From Rhizophagus irregularis (taxonomy: Eukaryota; Glomeromycota; Glomeromycetes; Glomerales; Glomeraceae), in NCBI RefSeq assembly GCF_026210795.1, contig NC_089451.1, forward strand, positions 2,216,001 through 2,280,000: a DNA stretch of 64,000 nucleotides, given 5' to 3'. Shown here piece after piece: positions 21,843-31,176 of this stretch. A program made the position numbers and the translations under genes. Each line of letters begins with the position of its first letter. Position 1 is the stretch's first letter. Below the pieces are notes generated by a model. It did no database searches. It was not told the origin of the DNA and worked only from the letters and a program-made list of their open reading frames with translations.

Positions 21843-23282
21843 CTAAAAACCGGAAAAAGGAGTTTTGCTAGTAATTTTGAACATTTCCAATTCATCCATA
21901 CCTCGTTCTTGACCTCTTTGTAAAGCTAAATCATATCCAGCAGCTCTAACTCTACTCAAAACTGGTGTTCTCGTTTCTCTACCTTCACCAAAACTAAACA
22001 TAAAACTATCATGTTGTCTAGCCGTATTATTACTCCAGACACTGCTAATGTACATTCCAAAAATTTCTTCAGTTGATTTAATTTTCATCAACATAATTGT
22101 CTTGGCTTGCCCTCCACAACGATTATGTAAAGTTTGTTGTGAAAATCCGTCCCGACTTCCACGCATCAACAACGAAAATTCATAAGGAATTTCTGTATGA
22201 GAGTAAGTTTTACCTTCTTTCCTATCAATCCATGTTGCGATTAATGCTGCATGTTTTAATGTTATTAATTTACTATCAATGGTTTTTAATCTTGGTAAGA
22301 ACGGCGATGATTGTTTTTCTGGCATTATAAAGTGCCATAGTATAGTATCATATAATTTTGTAGGTAAACAATCTTTAAATGGCCATACTTTTTCTCTGAA
22401 CTCTTCCGGTGACATTAAAGTAAATCTGATAAGAGGAATACAATCCGCTAAAATTTGTTGAAAGTTTTGCATCGTTTCTTTACTCCATTCAGTAGAATCT
22501 ACATCTACATCATCCACATTTAAATTTCTCGTAGGTGCTTCAATTTCTGTTATTTGTACGTTAGCCCATTTAATTAAATTATTCCACAAATCAACTTCAT
22601 GTATTGCTAAGTCATCCCGTTTTAGTAAAGATTTGAGTATGGTTGAATCTATACAATAAAAATATTCACTATCAAAAAGTAAAGGCGGGTCTGCACAAAT
22701 TGCTTCTAAACAATGATCTTGCAGTTGACCATAAGTTGAGTGTGAAAATGCAAAATCTAATACATGACAAAAGTTTTCTTGTATCCAAGTCGCTCTATTG
22801 TTTACTAAATAATGTTGAACTTCTTCAACAAATTCTTGTAAGATTAATTCATCTGCGGCTGTCAAAAGCGATAAAATAAATTCTCCATCTTGTTCTTCTA
22901 CATTAGTACTTCCTGTATATATATACCTAAACATAAATAAAAGAAACATTTGAAAGAAAAAATTTAGTTTAATGAATTTAAAAAAATTTTTAAGCTTAAA
23001 ATATATGATAACTAACTTTAAGATAACGTCAAATATTGGTGGGGAGACGTTTGGTTTGTTAAATACTATTTTTCCATCCTCTTGTTTAGCCCATTCGTTC
23101 GAAAGTGCTCTACGAAAATATGGCGATTGTGCTCCCAATATGACTTTATGTGCTTTAAAAGATTTCACCAATGGCTCCTCTCCTACATTTACAATTAAAT
23201 CATGCCCATATTCCTCGAGTAACAACTTTTCATAATTTTTACTAAAAGTTTCCCAGGTTTTATTCATTTTTTTTGTCTGCAT
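21843..23282 (-). CDS. BTB/POZ-BACK-TLDc domain protein, 449 aa, two exons
   Basis: CDS complement(join(21843..22926,23017..23282)). The 90-nt intron (22927-23016, GT-AG) has no in-frame stop, so an uninterrupted reading also exists, but splicing restores V-I-L-K-Y-I-Y-T-G, the expected BTB strand, and matches the intron of the gene at 610. BTB spans ~22-120 (H-D-L-I-V-N-V-G, F-K-A-H-K-V-I-L), BACK ~125-230 (A-F-S-H-S-T-Y-G, L-W-N-N-L-I-K-W), and TLDc starts near 315 (F-S-L-L-M-R-G-S-R-D-G-F). The second half of TLDc is short: ~40 residues that carry F-G-N-G-D-L in the paralogue are missing between L-S-R-V and E-M-F-K-I. It is probably a protein-interaction adaptor, like its paralogue. Its stop lies 312 bp upstream of the enoyl-CoA hydratase start on the same strand, with no functional link evident. 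Confidence 0.9.
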   Translation of the reverse strand: MQTKKMNKTWETFSKNYEKLLLEEYGHDLIVNVGEEPLVKSFKAHKVILGAQSPYFRRALSNEWAKQEDGKIVFNKPNVSPPIFDVILKLVIIYFKLKNFFKFIKLNFFFQMFLLFMFRYIYTGSTNVEEQDGEFILSLLTAADELILQEFVEEVQHYLVNNRATWIQENFCHVLDFAFSHSTYGQLQDHCLEAICADPPLLFDSEYFYCIDSTILKSLLKRDDLAIHEVDLWNNLIKWANVQITEIEAPTRNLNVDDVDVDSTEWSKETMQNFQQILADCIPLIRFTLMSPEEFREKVWPFKDCLPTKLYDTILWHFIMPEKQSSPFLPRLKTIDSKLITLKHAALIATWIDRKEGKTYSHTEIPYEFSLLMRGSRDGFSQQTLHNRCGGQAKTIMLMKIKSTEEIFGMYISSVWSNNTARQHDSFMFSFGEGRETRTPVLSRVRAAGYDLALQRGQERGMDELEMFKITSKTPFSGF

Positions 23283-24743
23283 TTAATATGTTTAAGAAGG
23301 TTTGAAGAGAAGAGTTAAAAAATGGAAATTTTACGATATTGTCTCGAATATTTATATATAAACCGTAAGTTTCACAGAAAGCCATCGACAAGACTTTTTA
23401 CATGTACTTGATTAATGAATGATTGCCTAATTCGTCGAAAGGTGTATAAAAATAGGATTATCTTGCGTATATATTTGTTAAACTAGTTGATTTAAAAATA
23501 ACATAAAAAATACTTATTACGCAGCAATCGTTGGATGTTGCGTCATTATGCTTAAGGAAAGTTTTAACCTAACCAATCTTGCACATGTTTAAATTGTTGA
23601 TCTTGTCCAAAGACGAAATTATAATTATAATGATTAAGCTATGTTTATTTGTTTTATATTAAAATAATCTGACAGAAGAACATTAAAAGAACACTAATCT
23701 TAGTTTTTTTTTTTTGAAAAAATTTATGGAATACGATTTCATGTGATTATTGGATGATTTCTAATGTAGAAGGATTAAATTTAGACTAAAAAAAAAGCGA
23801 ACATAAGGAATGAAGGCAAGGGGAAGATAAAATTGTTAGAGAGTTAATCAAGTAAGCGAACAAGGAAATAAAGAAATCGGTAAAAATATCGTGATAATCA
23901 TTTAATAATTGAAAACAATACTAGATACAGCAAAAATAAAATAATAATTTACGCTACTAGTATTGTCATTTTTAATAAATACTGTACTACCTAAATTCAG
24001 CCAGAATTTTAGCAACCAATAAAATTGCTTGCTGGTCAACTGATCAAATAGCCAATTTTTAGTGAATTTTGGCCAGCCAAAGTTATTGACTTATTGTACC
24101 TAGAAATTTTTGTTATACAAATATAGGAAATATAGGAAATATTTGTAAAAAGGATAAATATTATGTATTAAATTAATGATACAGAAATTTTAAAGAATTA
24201 CTAAAAAATTTACTTTTTATCAAAAAGCTTTTAAAATTCTTATATAATCATATTTCTGGCTTTACTTTAAATGCCATTTTTAACTTTTTATATAAAATTT
24301 AAAAATTTACTTTGCTAATTAATGTGAAAATTGCTAAAACTCACTGGCAGTGATGTTTACCATACCAGCATTATGATGTACTTTTGACTAAAATTAAAAA
24401 TCTAATAAAATACTATATTATAATTTTACTACTGATGCATAACTATCACCACTAATAATATTTAGTAATACCAATTAATTTTACCAAAAAAATATTTTAG
24501 TTAAATGTTAATAATAGCATTCAAAATAACAGGTAAAATACATTTATTATAATATTTTTTTTAGAGATATTTATTAAAAAAGAAAGTTTAAAATATATAT
24601 TAAATTAGTAATACAAATATTTAATATGTTATATAAAATAATAATAAAAAAGATTATTTTTAATATACAAATTTTAAAAAAATAAATAATAAATGCAATT
24701 TAATTGTTTTGCAAATTTATTTAAATAATAAAGAAATGGAATT
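23283..24743. other. Intergenic DNA upstream of the second BTB gene
   Basis: Promoter region of the minus-strand BTB gene, then AT-rich DNA with scattered GGCCAG/CAGCCAGAATTTT words (24.00-24.08 kb) like those near 16.68 and 18.41 kb. No gene seen. Confidence 0.5.
23353..23362 (-). promoter_or_regulatory. Possible TATA box of the second BTB gene
   Basis: TTTATATATA on the minus strand, ~70 nt upstream of the ATG at 23282. This distance is typical, but the AT background lowers the weight. Confidence 0.35.
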
Positions 24744-25400
24744 CCATTTAGACTAAATTATAGTACTATTAATTTGAATATCATTATATAATCTGAATAT
24801 ACTTTATAATCTAAGTGTCATTATATAATCTGAGTACTATTCTATAATCTAAATTTCTATTATTTAATTATTATTCTATAATCTAATATCTGTAATTTGA
24901 TTATTACTCTATAATTTACTTACTGATTATCTCTTTATACTCTAGCTATTTTTTAAGATTTTCTGGTATTCATAATTTTGATTTTATTACCATTTTATAA
25001 TTTAATTAATATCTATTATTTAATCTAATTACTATTCTTTTCTTCTTGTTTCTAGTGAAGTCCTATTATATAATATAATTATATTATATAGTAAGATTCT
25101 ACTTATTAGATTAGATTATACTAATACTACTTCATAATTTAATTACTTTATAATCTGGATTTTATAATTTAATTATCACTCTATAATCTAATATTTATAA
25201 TTTAATTACCACTTTATAATCTATTTTTTTCTTTCATTAATTATCTTTTTATATTCTGATTACTTCTTTAAGACTTTTCTGGTATTTACGTTTTTATATT
25301 AATATAATTTTATTATCACTTTATAATCTAATTAGTATTCACTTTTTAATCTAATTACCACTTTTTTCTTCTTGTTTTTATTTTTTAAAAACAGATTTTA
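24744..25400. repeat. TATAATCTAA-rich repeat arm (left), about two copies
   Basis: Begins CCATTTAGACTAAATTATAG and contains more than a dozen degenerate TATAATCTAAT words, with blocks TTTATACTCTAGCTATTTTT and CTTTTCTTCTTGTTTCT at ~24.94 and ~25.04 kb. The whole block pattern recurs once more at 25.24-25.39 kb. The reverse complement of 30850-31176 has the same blocks in the same order, so the two loci are inverted relatives. Confidence 0.7.
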
Positions 25401-25822
25401 TATTAAAAATACTAGTTTTCTATATCTATTTAAATATTAGCTCTTTATTAAAAATGCTTACCTTTTATGCTTATTTAACACGATCTAACTTCTAAAGCTT
25501 TATATCTTTGGCATCATCGCAAGAAAATTTCTGTTTAATTTTTTCTTTAAGGAAATTAACATTATTTTCAGTATTCACTTTAACGGTAAAAGTTCTTACT
25601 TTTTTGTTAAGATGACAATATCCACCATAGTTCTGTAGTGGTTACCCATAGTTAATAAATATCATGTATTTATAATTCAATTTTCAAATAAGATCCGTTT
25701 TCACGACAAATCTGTTATACGTCAAATGATCTTTCAATCACTACGGTTAATGACCTATGGCCTGCAGTATAGGAAAAACATATTCCTTTTGGAATGGTAA
25801 GGTCCCAATCTACCTCACAAAG
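25401..25822. other. Intergenic DNA next to the repeat arm
   Basis: AT-rich to 25.6 kb, then a less AT-rich stretch that is the upstream part of a segment partly duplicated near 29.33 kb. No gene recognised. Confidence 0.4.
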
Positions 25823-25831
25823 CGTAAAGAT

Positions 25832-25993
25832 GCAAAAGTATCGGGCTTGACCCTTCTGGGGGTGTCATTTTAACTTGCTGCATGCATATTGTTGATTACA
25901 TATATTTTACAATATTCCATGAATAGGATTGACAACATGCATACAGGAGGGTCAAGTTAGCACTGCATCACAGGTCAAGTCCGATACTTTTGC
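25832..25993. mobile_element. 162-bp MITE with Mutator-like 9-bp target duplication
   Basis: The termini GCAAAAGTATCGG(G/A)CTTGACC are inverted, 20 of 21 identical. Flanks are CGTAAAGAT (25823-25831) and CGCAAAGAT (25994-26002), a 9-bp duplication with one mismatch. A second inverted pair around TATGCAT-GTTG lies inside, so most of the element could fold on itself. There is no coding capacity. Confidence 0.75.
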
Positions 25994-26034
25994 CGCAAAG
26001 ATAGCTAGTTCCTGTAGATCTTAAAGACTTAAAA

Positions 26035-26190
26035 TTACAAATCCTCAGCCTTTCATAACATATGGTTTTATTTGTCATTATTAACTTATAGGAAAGGTCC
26101 TGTGTTGAATGTAGATCTCTTAGATCTCACTTTTTCAGGAGATACTGGTTAACGTATATATTTTTTTCCGATTATATGTGAAAATGAATG
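26035..26190 (+). repeat. Direct repeat, copy 1 (partner near 29.40-29.58 kb)
   Basis: CCTCAGCCTTTCATAACATA, then ATTAACTTATAGG, GGTCCTGTGTTG, GAGATACTGGTTA and CGTATATATTTT appear in the same order at 29.42-29.56 kb. The homology reaches upstream across the MITE insertion site. Confidence 0.75.
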
Positions 26191-26428
26191 TTTTACCTAT
26201 CATGGCAAAGACTCTTTTTGTATTACCCTCTATTGTGGTATTTATATTACACTACTCTTACATTAGATGGTGTAACGCTATGTAATAAATAATTTCAGAT
26301 CATGTGATCGCAGAGTAATAAATAACCCACTGATTACTAATTATTAAATAAAACTTTCTATAATGAATTTTTACTATAAATGAACTTTCTTATCAGAAAG
26401 ATAAACTTACCGTATCTTCTGAAATAAA

Positions 26429-26821
26429 ATGCAACAATCGTCAAAACCACTTAAGTCAGAATCAATAATTGTGTTGATTCTTATAGTAGGGATACTTGTT
26501 TATTGTTGTTTCTTTGTTCAGCAAGGTCAGAAGGTTGATAAGGATGAAACACGTAAAGATTAGATAAATGATTTTGGTAAAATTTTGAAAATTTCCTTTG
26601 TATAATAGTAAATACATTTGATAAATGGTTTCAAATGTTTCTTGGCTTGTCTTAACATGTCTTCTTTCCTTATCAAAACAGATGAAAACAAAGACCCTAA
26701 TGAATATTTGCCTCCTACAAGATATGATCCTTGTGCAGATTATGATAAGCTTGCGTTGGAGACATTTTACAAAAATAATCCGGGAGATCCGTTTGCTGAG
26801 GAAATAAAAAAAAATAATTGA
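26429..26821 (+). CDS. Small single-pass membrane protein, 87 aa, two exons
   Basis: Model join(26429..26552,26682..26821). The 129-nt intron is GT-AG (CACGTAAAG ... AAAACAG) and joins the two open stretches in phase. The product is not recognised. Residues ~13-30 form one hydrophobic segment (I-I-V-L-I-L-I-V-G-I-L-V-Y-C-C-F-F-V) after a Ser/Lys leader. The rest is charged and Pro/Tyr-containing (Y-L-P-P-T-R-Y-D-P-C) and ends in a Lys/Asn tail. The layout suggests a signal-anchor protein with a short soluble domain, but function is unknown. If the intron is not removed, the protein stops after 45 residues. It lies downstream of one copy of a duplicated non-coding segment. The model depends on one splice. 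Confidence 0.6.
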
Positions 26822-26985
26822 GTCACTTAATTAGCTCAGTTCTTAGTTTTATGTGATGTCTGTGATGTTACAATTGAATTTTTTTGCAGAGGGTGTAAGA
26901 AATAATTATCAAATCATATAAACTGTATTGTAGCTCTGAGTTGTTTTATTTTTAATTGCAATATTACAATTATTTGTTCCTTGAA

Positions 26986-27670
26986 TTAATTATACAAAAA
27001 ATTTGCACATTTTCTGACTGCAGAAATTAACAATTCTTTTTTTTCAATAATGATATAAGCATTGGTGCCTGTTGCTATATCTATACATTGAAGGGATGCT
27101 CTATATTTTTCTCGATTCCTTACTGGATCCCATTTTGTTTTGTGTGCAATAGAATTCCGAATATTCTTATAAGCAACCATTCTTTCTATTTCATTTAGAT
27201 AAACAATACCAAGTTTTCCAGCCATCAAAACAAGGCGGTTTTCTACACCAACATTACCCCCCTCTTTAAGTCTATCTCCTTCATAATAGAGATGAGTGAG
27301 TGAATGATAATGCCTGTCTCTACGTAGACCTTGATTGTACATGGCTAAGAGCTTTTCCTCCCATTTTTTCATTATCTGACACAAGTCATCAATAGCGTCT
27401 CGTGCAATTTCGCTTGGGCATACGTCTGCATTTCCTTTATTAATAATAATTTAGGTTAGATCCAGCAAAGATAACTAATACTATCCATATTAGAAGTTTA
27501 CTTACTTTGAACGATAACAAGATTATTTTTATCTTGTATATCCAATGATATCTGTTCGTGGTTTTGATTTTTTTTGTTGCACTATACACTGTAGCTCTAT
27601 CGCTGGGATCGATTGAATTTTTTACATATAAACAATATTTAGATCTTTGTAAGATAGTCGCCATTATCAT
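26986..27670 (-). pseudogene. Minus-strand gene with a single frameshift in a T8 run
   Basis: Two exons: 27506..27670 and 26986..27434 (71-nt GT-AG intron). From the ATG at 27670 the frame fits until the homopolymer at 27568-27575 (T8 on plus). Beyond it the sensible frame (N-H-E-Q-I-S-L-D-I-Q-D) is one base off. One extra base would give exon phases that match the splice exactly, for a product of about 204 residues. R-H-Y-H-S-L-T-H-L recalls the R-x-YH-x-L-x-H signature of small HD-type phosphohydrolases (COG4339), but the later HD...NE part is not clearly kept (G-I-V-Y-L-N-E). It is either a real gene with a homopolymer error or a very young pseudogene. Confidence 0.55.
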
Positions 27671-27896
27671 ACAAAATTCGTTATATAATTTATAATAAAG
27701 AACAGGACCGTTGTATAAAGTTCTGAGCGAACATTAATTCAAGAATAAAGCCAATCGATTTTTCTTATTGGGTGCAAATCACGTGGCAGACAGACTTGAC
27801 CAAAAACATCAAAGAATATATAGTCCATATATAGTCCAGAACATATCGTAAGTCGCACAGCCCCTATTCATTTCGGCAAGAATTTTTTCTGGCCCA

Positions 27897-28070
27897 TTAT
27901 TTCCTCACATGACTAATAACAACCTGGAGAGAGAGATATTTAGAACACCGCAGTATGTAGATTTTCTCAGGTGAATCAAAGGAATAGGTACCTTCCCACT
28001 TTCCTCGTATCGGCTCTTTATGCTCCTTACCACATACAGGGCAAGGAATTCCGTTGGCTACTGATGGAAT
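27897..28070 (-). pseudogene. Coding fragment with a C-P-V-C zinc-binding motif
   Basis: A 57-codon open stretch without a start codon reads I-P-C-P-V-C-G-K-E-H-K-E, then W-E-G-T-Y and a later R-C-S-K, giving C-x2-C...H...C. I recall similar C-P-V-C-x3-H modules in repeated Rhizophagus proteins. It is preceded by an in-frame stop and ends at TAA. It is probably a remnant of a longer gene, possibly the one whose coiled coil lies just upstream on this strand. Confidence 0.4.
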
Positions 28071-28259
28071 TCATGATTTTCTAGACTGTCGGGTTGAAAA
28101 GTTAATTCAGGATACTGTTCTCAACAGTTTGGCAATTGGAGGAGGTGGCCTGTTCACTTGGGGAATATGCCTAAGTTTAATCAGAGCCTTCACCTCAGCT
28201 TTGGGGCGAACTGACTGGACCAAATCCTGAAGAATTATCTGAAGAATTAGAGATGCGAG

Positions 28260-28640
28260 CTATAGGAATATAGGAATAGATGCAGTTGATTCGCTTACCT
28301 CAGCTGATACCACCTCCGAGGCATTAGTCGAACCATCTGAAATCTCCTCTTCAAAATCAATAATAGAGCCTTCTTGATCATCGGGTAATTCAGTGGTATC
28401 ACTTCCTTATCATTCTGTGATTGTCTATAGAATTCTGTTCCACTGTCGCAAACCTAGCCTTAAGCTCCACATTCTTTTGTTCTAGTTCCTCAACTTTAGC
28501 ATCTCGTCTCTTATTCTCTTCGACAGCCTGTCTTAGAAGCTTGACAATCCTGGCCTTAAGTTCAGCTCTCTCAGCCTCAAGCTCAGCGAATTTCCTTCTA
28601 AGATCAAGGATCTCAGTGTTTTTATCCTTAAGCTCTTCGG
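28260..28640 (-). pseudogene. Remnant of a Glu/Lys-rich coiled-coil protein gene
   Basis: On the minus strand ~75 codons read as a heptad-rich coiled coil (E-L-K-D-K-N-T-E-I-L-D-L, F-A-E-L-E-A-E-R-A-E-L, V-E-E-L-E-Q-K-N-V-E-L) and stop at a TGA near 28.40 kb. One frame over, an acidic tail continues (S-D-T-T-E-L-P-D-D-Q-E-G, F-E-E-E-I-S-D-G) to a TAG at 28260. No start codon or promoter is seen. This matches a highly repeated Rhizophagus coiled-coil family from memory. The Ser-rich plus-strand ORF here is its antisense shadow. Confidence 0.6.
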
Positions 28641-28783
28641 GCGATTTTCACTATTGCATAATTACATGTGACTTTTTAACGAGGAATATATCGATACTTT
28701 ATTATTATTTATGAAATAAAGCGTTGTCGGAAATAGCAACTAATACAATAACATTGCATACATGATACGAATAAAAATACTAA

Positions 28784-29242
28784 TTATTCATCTTGGAGGT
28801 ATACGACAACATGAATAGGACCTATTGCACCATCATATCGAAGATAAGGAGAATCTTCCACAGAAAAATAATAAGAAATCTTATTGAGAGACTCCATCAA
28901 TTTCCTTGTCTTTTTTCGGTAATATTCGCAGTAGAGACCAAAGCATGATTGGGTTGTTTAAATTTTCTTATATAGATCGAAGTTTTTTTGACTTAAGTCT
29001 TCCAGAACTTTTTTGATTTCGTCTCCCAGATTTTCAACGATCAAATTATTATCAATTACTACAGGGAAAAGCAGACGAGCGAATATTACTAGTAGTGGAA
29101 GACATCTTACTTTCCTAAATTCATGGTCCATAGTGAGAAAAAACTCGCTCCCATACATACATAATTTATGGCATATACATACCTTATTTTGCGTTATTTT
29201 TACAGGAATGTTTTTTGCGGAAAGTTGGCTGAACTTCCACAT
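28784..29242 (-). pseudogene. Unrecognised gene with one in-frame stop
   Basis: From the ATG at 29242, 94 codons are open to a TAA at 28958-28960. The same frame then continues coherently (C-F-G-L-Y-C-E-Y-Y-R-K-K-T-R-K-L, then Y-L-R-Y-D-G-A-I-G-P-I-H-V-V-V-Y) to a second TAA at 28784. A single substitution would account for the break; without it the product is 152 residues. The N-terminal half holds a hydrophobic stretch (L-P-L-L-V-I-F-A-R-L-L-F-P-V-V-I), then an acidic, helical region. No family recognised. Confidence 0.5.
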
Positions 29243-29742
29243 ACCCCTACATGCTTTATATCTTGCTGGGAAAAGTTAAGGAGGTATAAGGCGTAATTGT
29301 TGTCTGATGCCAAGAACTCTATGAAACCACATGCAAATAGAATCTTCATACCTTTTCACATGTAGATCTACCCTGCAAGGGATATAGTTGGTTTTACGCC
29401 TGGCGATCTCAAAATTCCAAAGTCCTCAGCCTTTCATAACATATGCTTTTGTCGTCACTATTAACTTATAGGGTAGGTCCTGTGTTGCGTATAGACCTTC
29501 TTTCACATTTTTCTCATGTTTGTACGGGAAAAAATAGAGATACTGGTTAGCATATATATTTTCTTTTCGTTATATGCAAAAATTAATATGTCGCACAAGA
29601 CCTGATTGATGATCCACTTATTTTTCTGTCGCACAGGAGTAACCTGCTTGTGACGCAAAAAATTCCGATCAATGATCACCGCTCCGGATTAGTTAGATCG
29701 GTAGAGTACCACCATTCCGTAGAGGGCTGTGTTAATTCTCGA
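29243..29742. other. Spacer holding copy 2 of the direct repeat
   Basis: Apart from the repeat at ~29.33-29.60 kb nothing is recognised. The right end leads into the tail of the broken minus-strand gene. Confidence 0.45.
29395..29585 (+). repeat. Direct repeat, copy 2 (partner at 26.03-26.19 kb)
   Basis: Same ordered blocks as copy 1, with a ~30-bp insertion before GAGATACTGGTTAGC. This copy lacks the MITE present upstream of copy 1, so it shows the empty site. Confidence 0.75.
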
Positions 29743-30383
29743 CTAAAGAAACGCGGAAATAATATTCTGTGCACCATCTGCTTGTCTAAGATAATCATTA
29801 AATGCGGTAACAAAATCGTTCGGAGTATCAGCCGTACCCATAATTATCGGAGGAGGCGCATTGTTATTATAGGCGACTTCTTCATCCTCGCTCTCGTCCT
29901 CAGAGCTAGAACATTCAGACTCTGTTTCAGTGTATTCCGAATCATAATATTCACTTAGATCAAGATTTCTCATAACTTTATGATGTTTGAAAAATTTGGT
30001 TATTATGATTTCTCCATCTGAATCCGTTGCAGTGAAATCAGGGAATAATAGCTCGTAAAATGTATGCAATGAAAAAGGTAATTCCCAAAGATTTTTTCTA
30101 CAGCGATATTGTCTTTTTTCCCTTTCTTGTTCTTCGATCTCTTTAGGTTTATTAATGTATATTGGTGATGTCTGTCAACAGCATATCCTGTATGCATTAG
30201 CCATACATTTCCTAAAACCAAATCGTACTCAGGCTTATCAACAACTACAAAATTTGCTGTATCTATTTTGCGTATGCAAGGTACTATCTCATCAAAGATA
30301 TTTGGCAAAGTGACAGAAACTTCTTTTCTATCAATCCAACCCCTTCTCATCACTTTCTTACCAGCATTTGTTGCGCAGGATAT
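29743..30383 (-). pseudogene. Broken gene, aspartic-protease-like segment plus acidic tail
   Basis: Upstream part (30.38-30.10 kb): K-K-V-M-R-R-G-W-I-D-R-K, then V-V-V-D-K-P-E-Y-D-L-V-L-G-N-V-W-L, which resembles the Y-D-L-I-L-G-x-x-W-L part of retroviral-type aspartic proteases in gag/pol-derived proteins. At the T6 run 30092-30097 (plus) the sensible frame shifts by one base into N-L-W-E-L-P-F-S-L-H-T-F-Y-E-L-L, then an acidic Ser/Glu tail ending at 29743. No active-site D-T/S-G was found, so the protease link is tentative. It could be a domesticated gag-derived gene or a retrotransposon remnant. There is no clear start codon beyond the ATG at 30350. Confidence 0.45.
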
Positions 30384-30849
30384 CTTGACCCATATTCTCT
30401 AGAAATATATAAATCCATTTTTTTGGCAAGCGCCTTACTTAAAGCTGGTATATAAAAGGTCTAAAACTGGCGAATTAATAGAACTATACTAGCACCTTGC
30501 TTCCTCACCAGTTCTATAACAGTTTCAGGTCACTACCATGGCACTATCATGACGTCGAGTTGGATCCTTAAACTAAAGATCGGTCAAAATTATGGCATAG
30601 TGTCAGCCAAAATTAAACGCAAATTTACTGCACTACCTGACATGATTTTTTTACCACAATTAGGCATTTAAACAGGCAATCAAACAGGCGCAAAGGGTAA
30701 GCACCTCAATATAGAATCCAGCATCCAACCAGGCATAGGAGGCCAGCACCCTCAACATAAAACAAGGTATCCAAAAAGCTACAGATGACTAGCAACCCCA
30801 ATATAGAAATTAGTATGCAAAAGACTCAGAAACAAGAAGAAAAGCATGA
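30384..30849. other. Intergenic stretch with imperfect short repeats
   Basis: No gene. A TATATAAAAGG word lies at ~30.45 kb without an ORF behind it. Between 30.67 and 30.84 kb short imperfect repeats occur (CCTCAATATAGAA, CCTCAACATAAAA, CCCCAATATAGAAA). Confidence 0.45.
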
Positions 30850-31176
30850 TATTTAGATTATATAGTGGTAGTTAGGTTAAATGGTGGGTGGTAGTTAGAT
30901 TATATGGTGGTAAAAAATACAGATAGCAAGAAAGATTTAAAAGGATAGTTAGAGTATAAAAAAGATACCTAATATGTGAAAATAAATAGATTATATGGTG
31001 GTACTAATTAGATTATATTATTTAGATTATATGGTAATAATTAGATTATATTATTTAGATCATAATTATGATGGTATCCAGATTATATGGTGATATTTAA
31101 ATCATATGGTGATATCCAGATTATATGAGTGGTGGTATTTAGATCATATGGTGGTAATATAATCTAGGGCAAGTGG
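30850..31176. repeat. AGATTATATGGTGGTA-rich repeat arm (right)
   Basis: About a dozen degenerate copies of AGATTATATGGTGGTA, ending TAATCTAGGGCAAGTGG at 31176. The reverse complement begins CCACTTGCCCTAGATTATAT and follows the block order of the arm at 24.74-25.05 kb. Confidence 0.75.

Noticed and set aside
24744..25400. CRISPR-like array of short repeats
   Set aside because: The TATAATCTAA words are degenerate, with variable spacing and no defined spacers. The genome is eukaryotic.
28421..28714. Plus-strand 97-codon Ser/Leu-rich ORF
   Set aside because: It is the antisense of the Glu/Lys coiled-coil remnant on the minus strand. Ser/Leu-rich sequence is what the opposite strand of such heptads gives.
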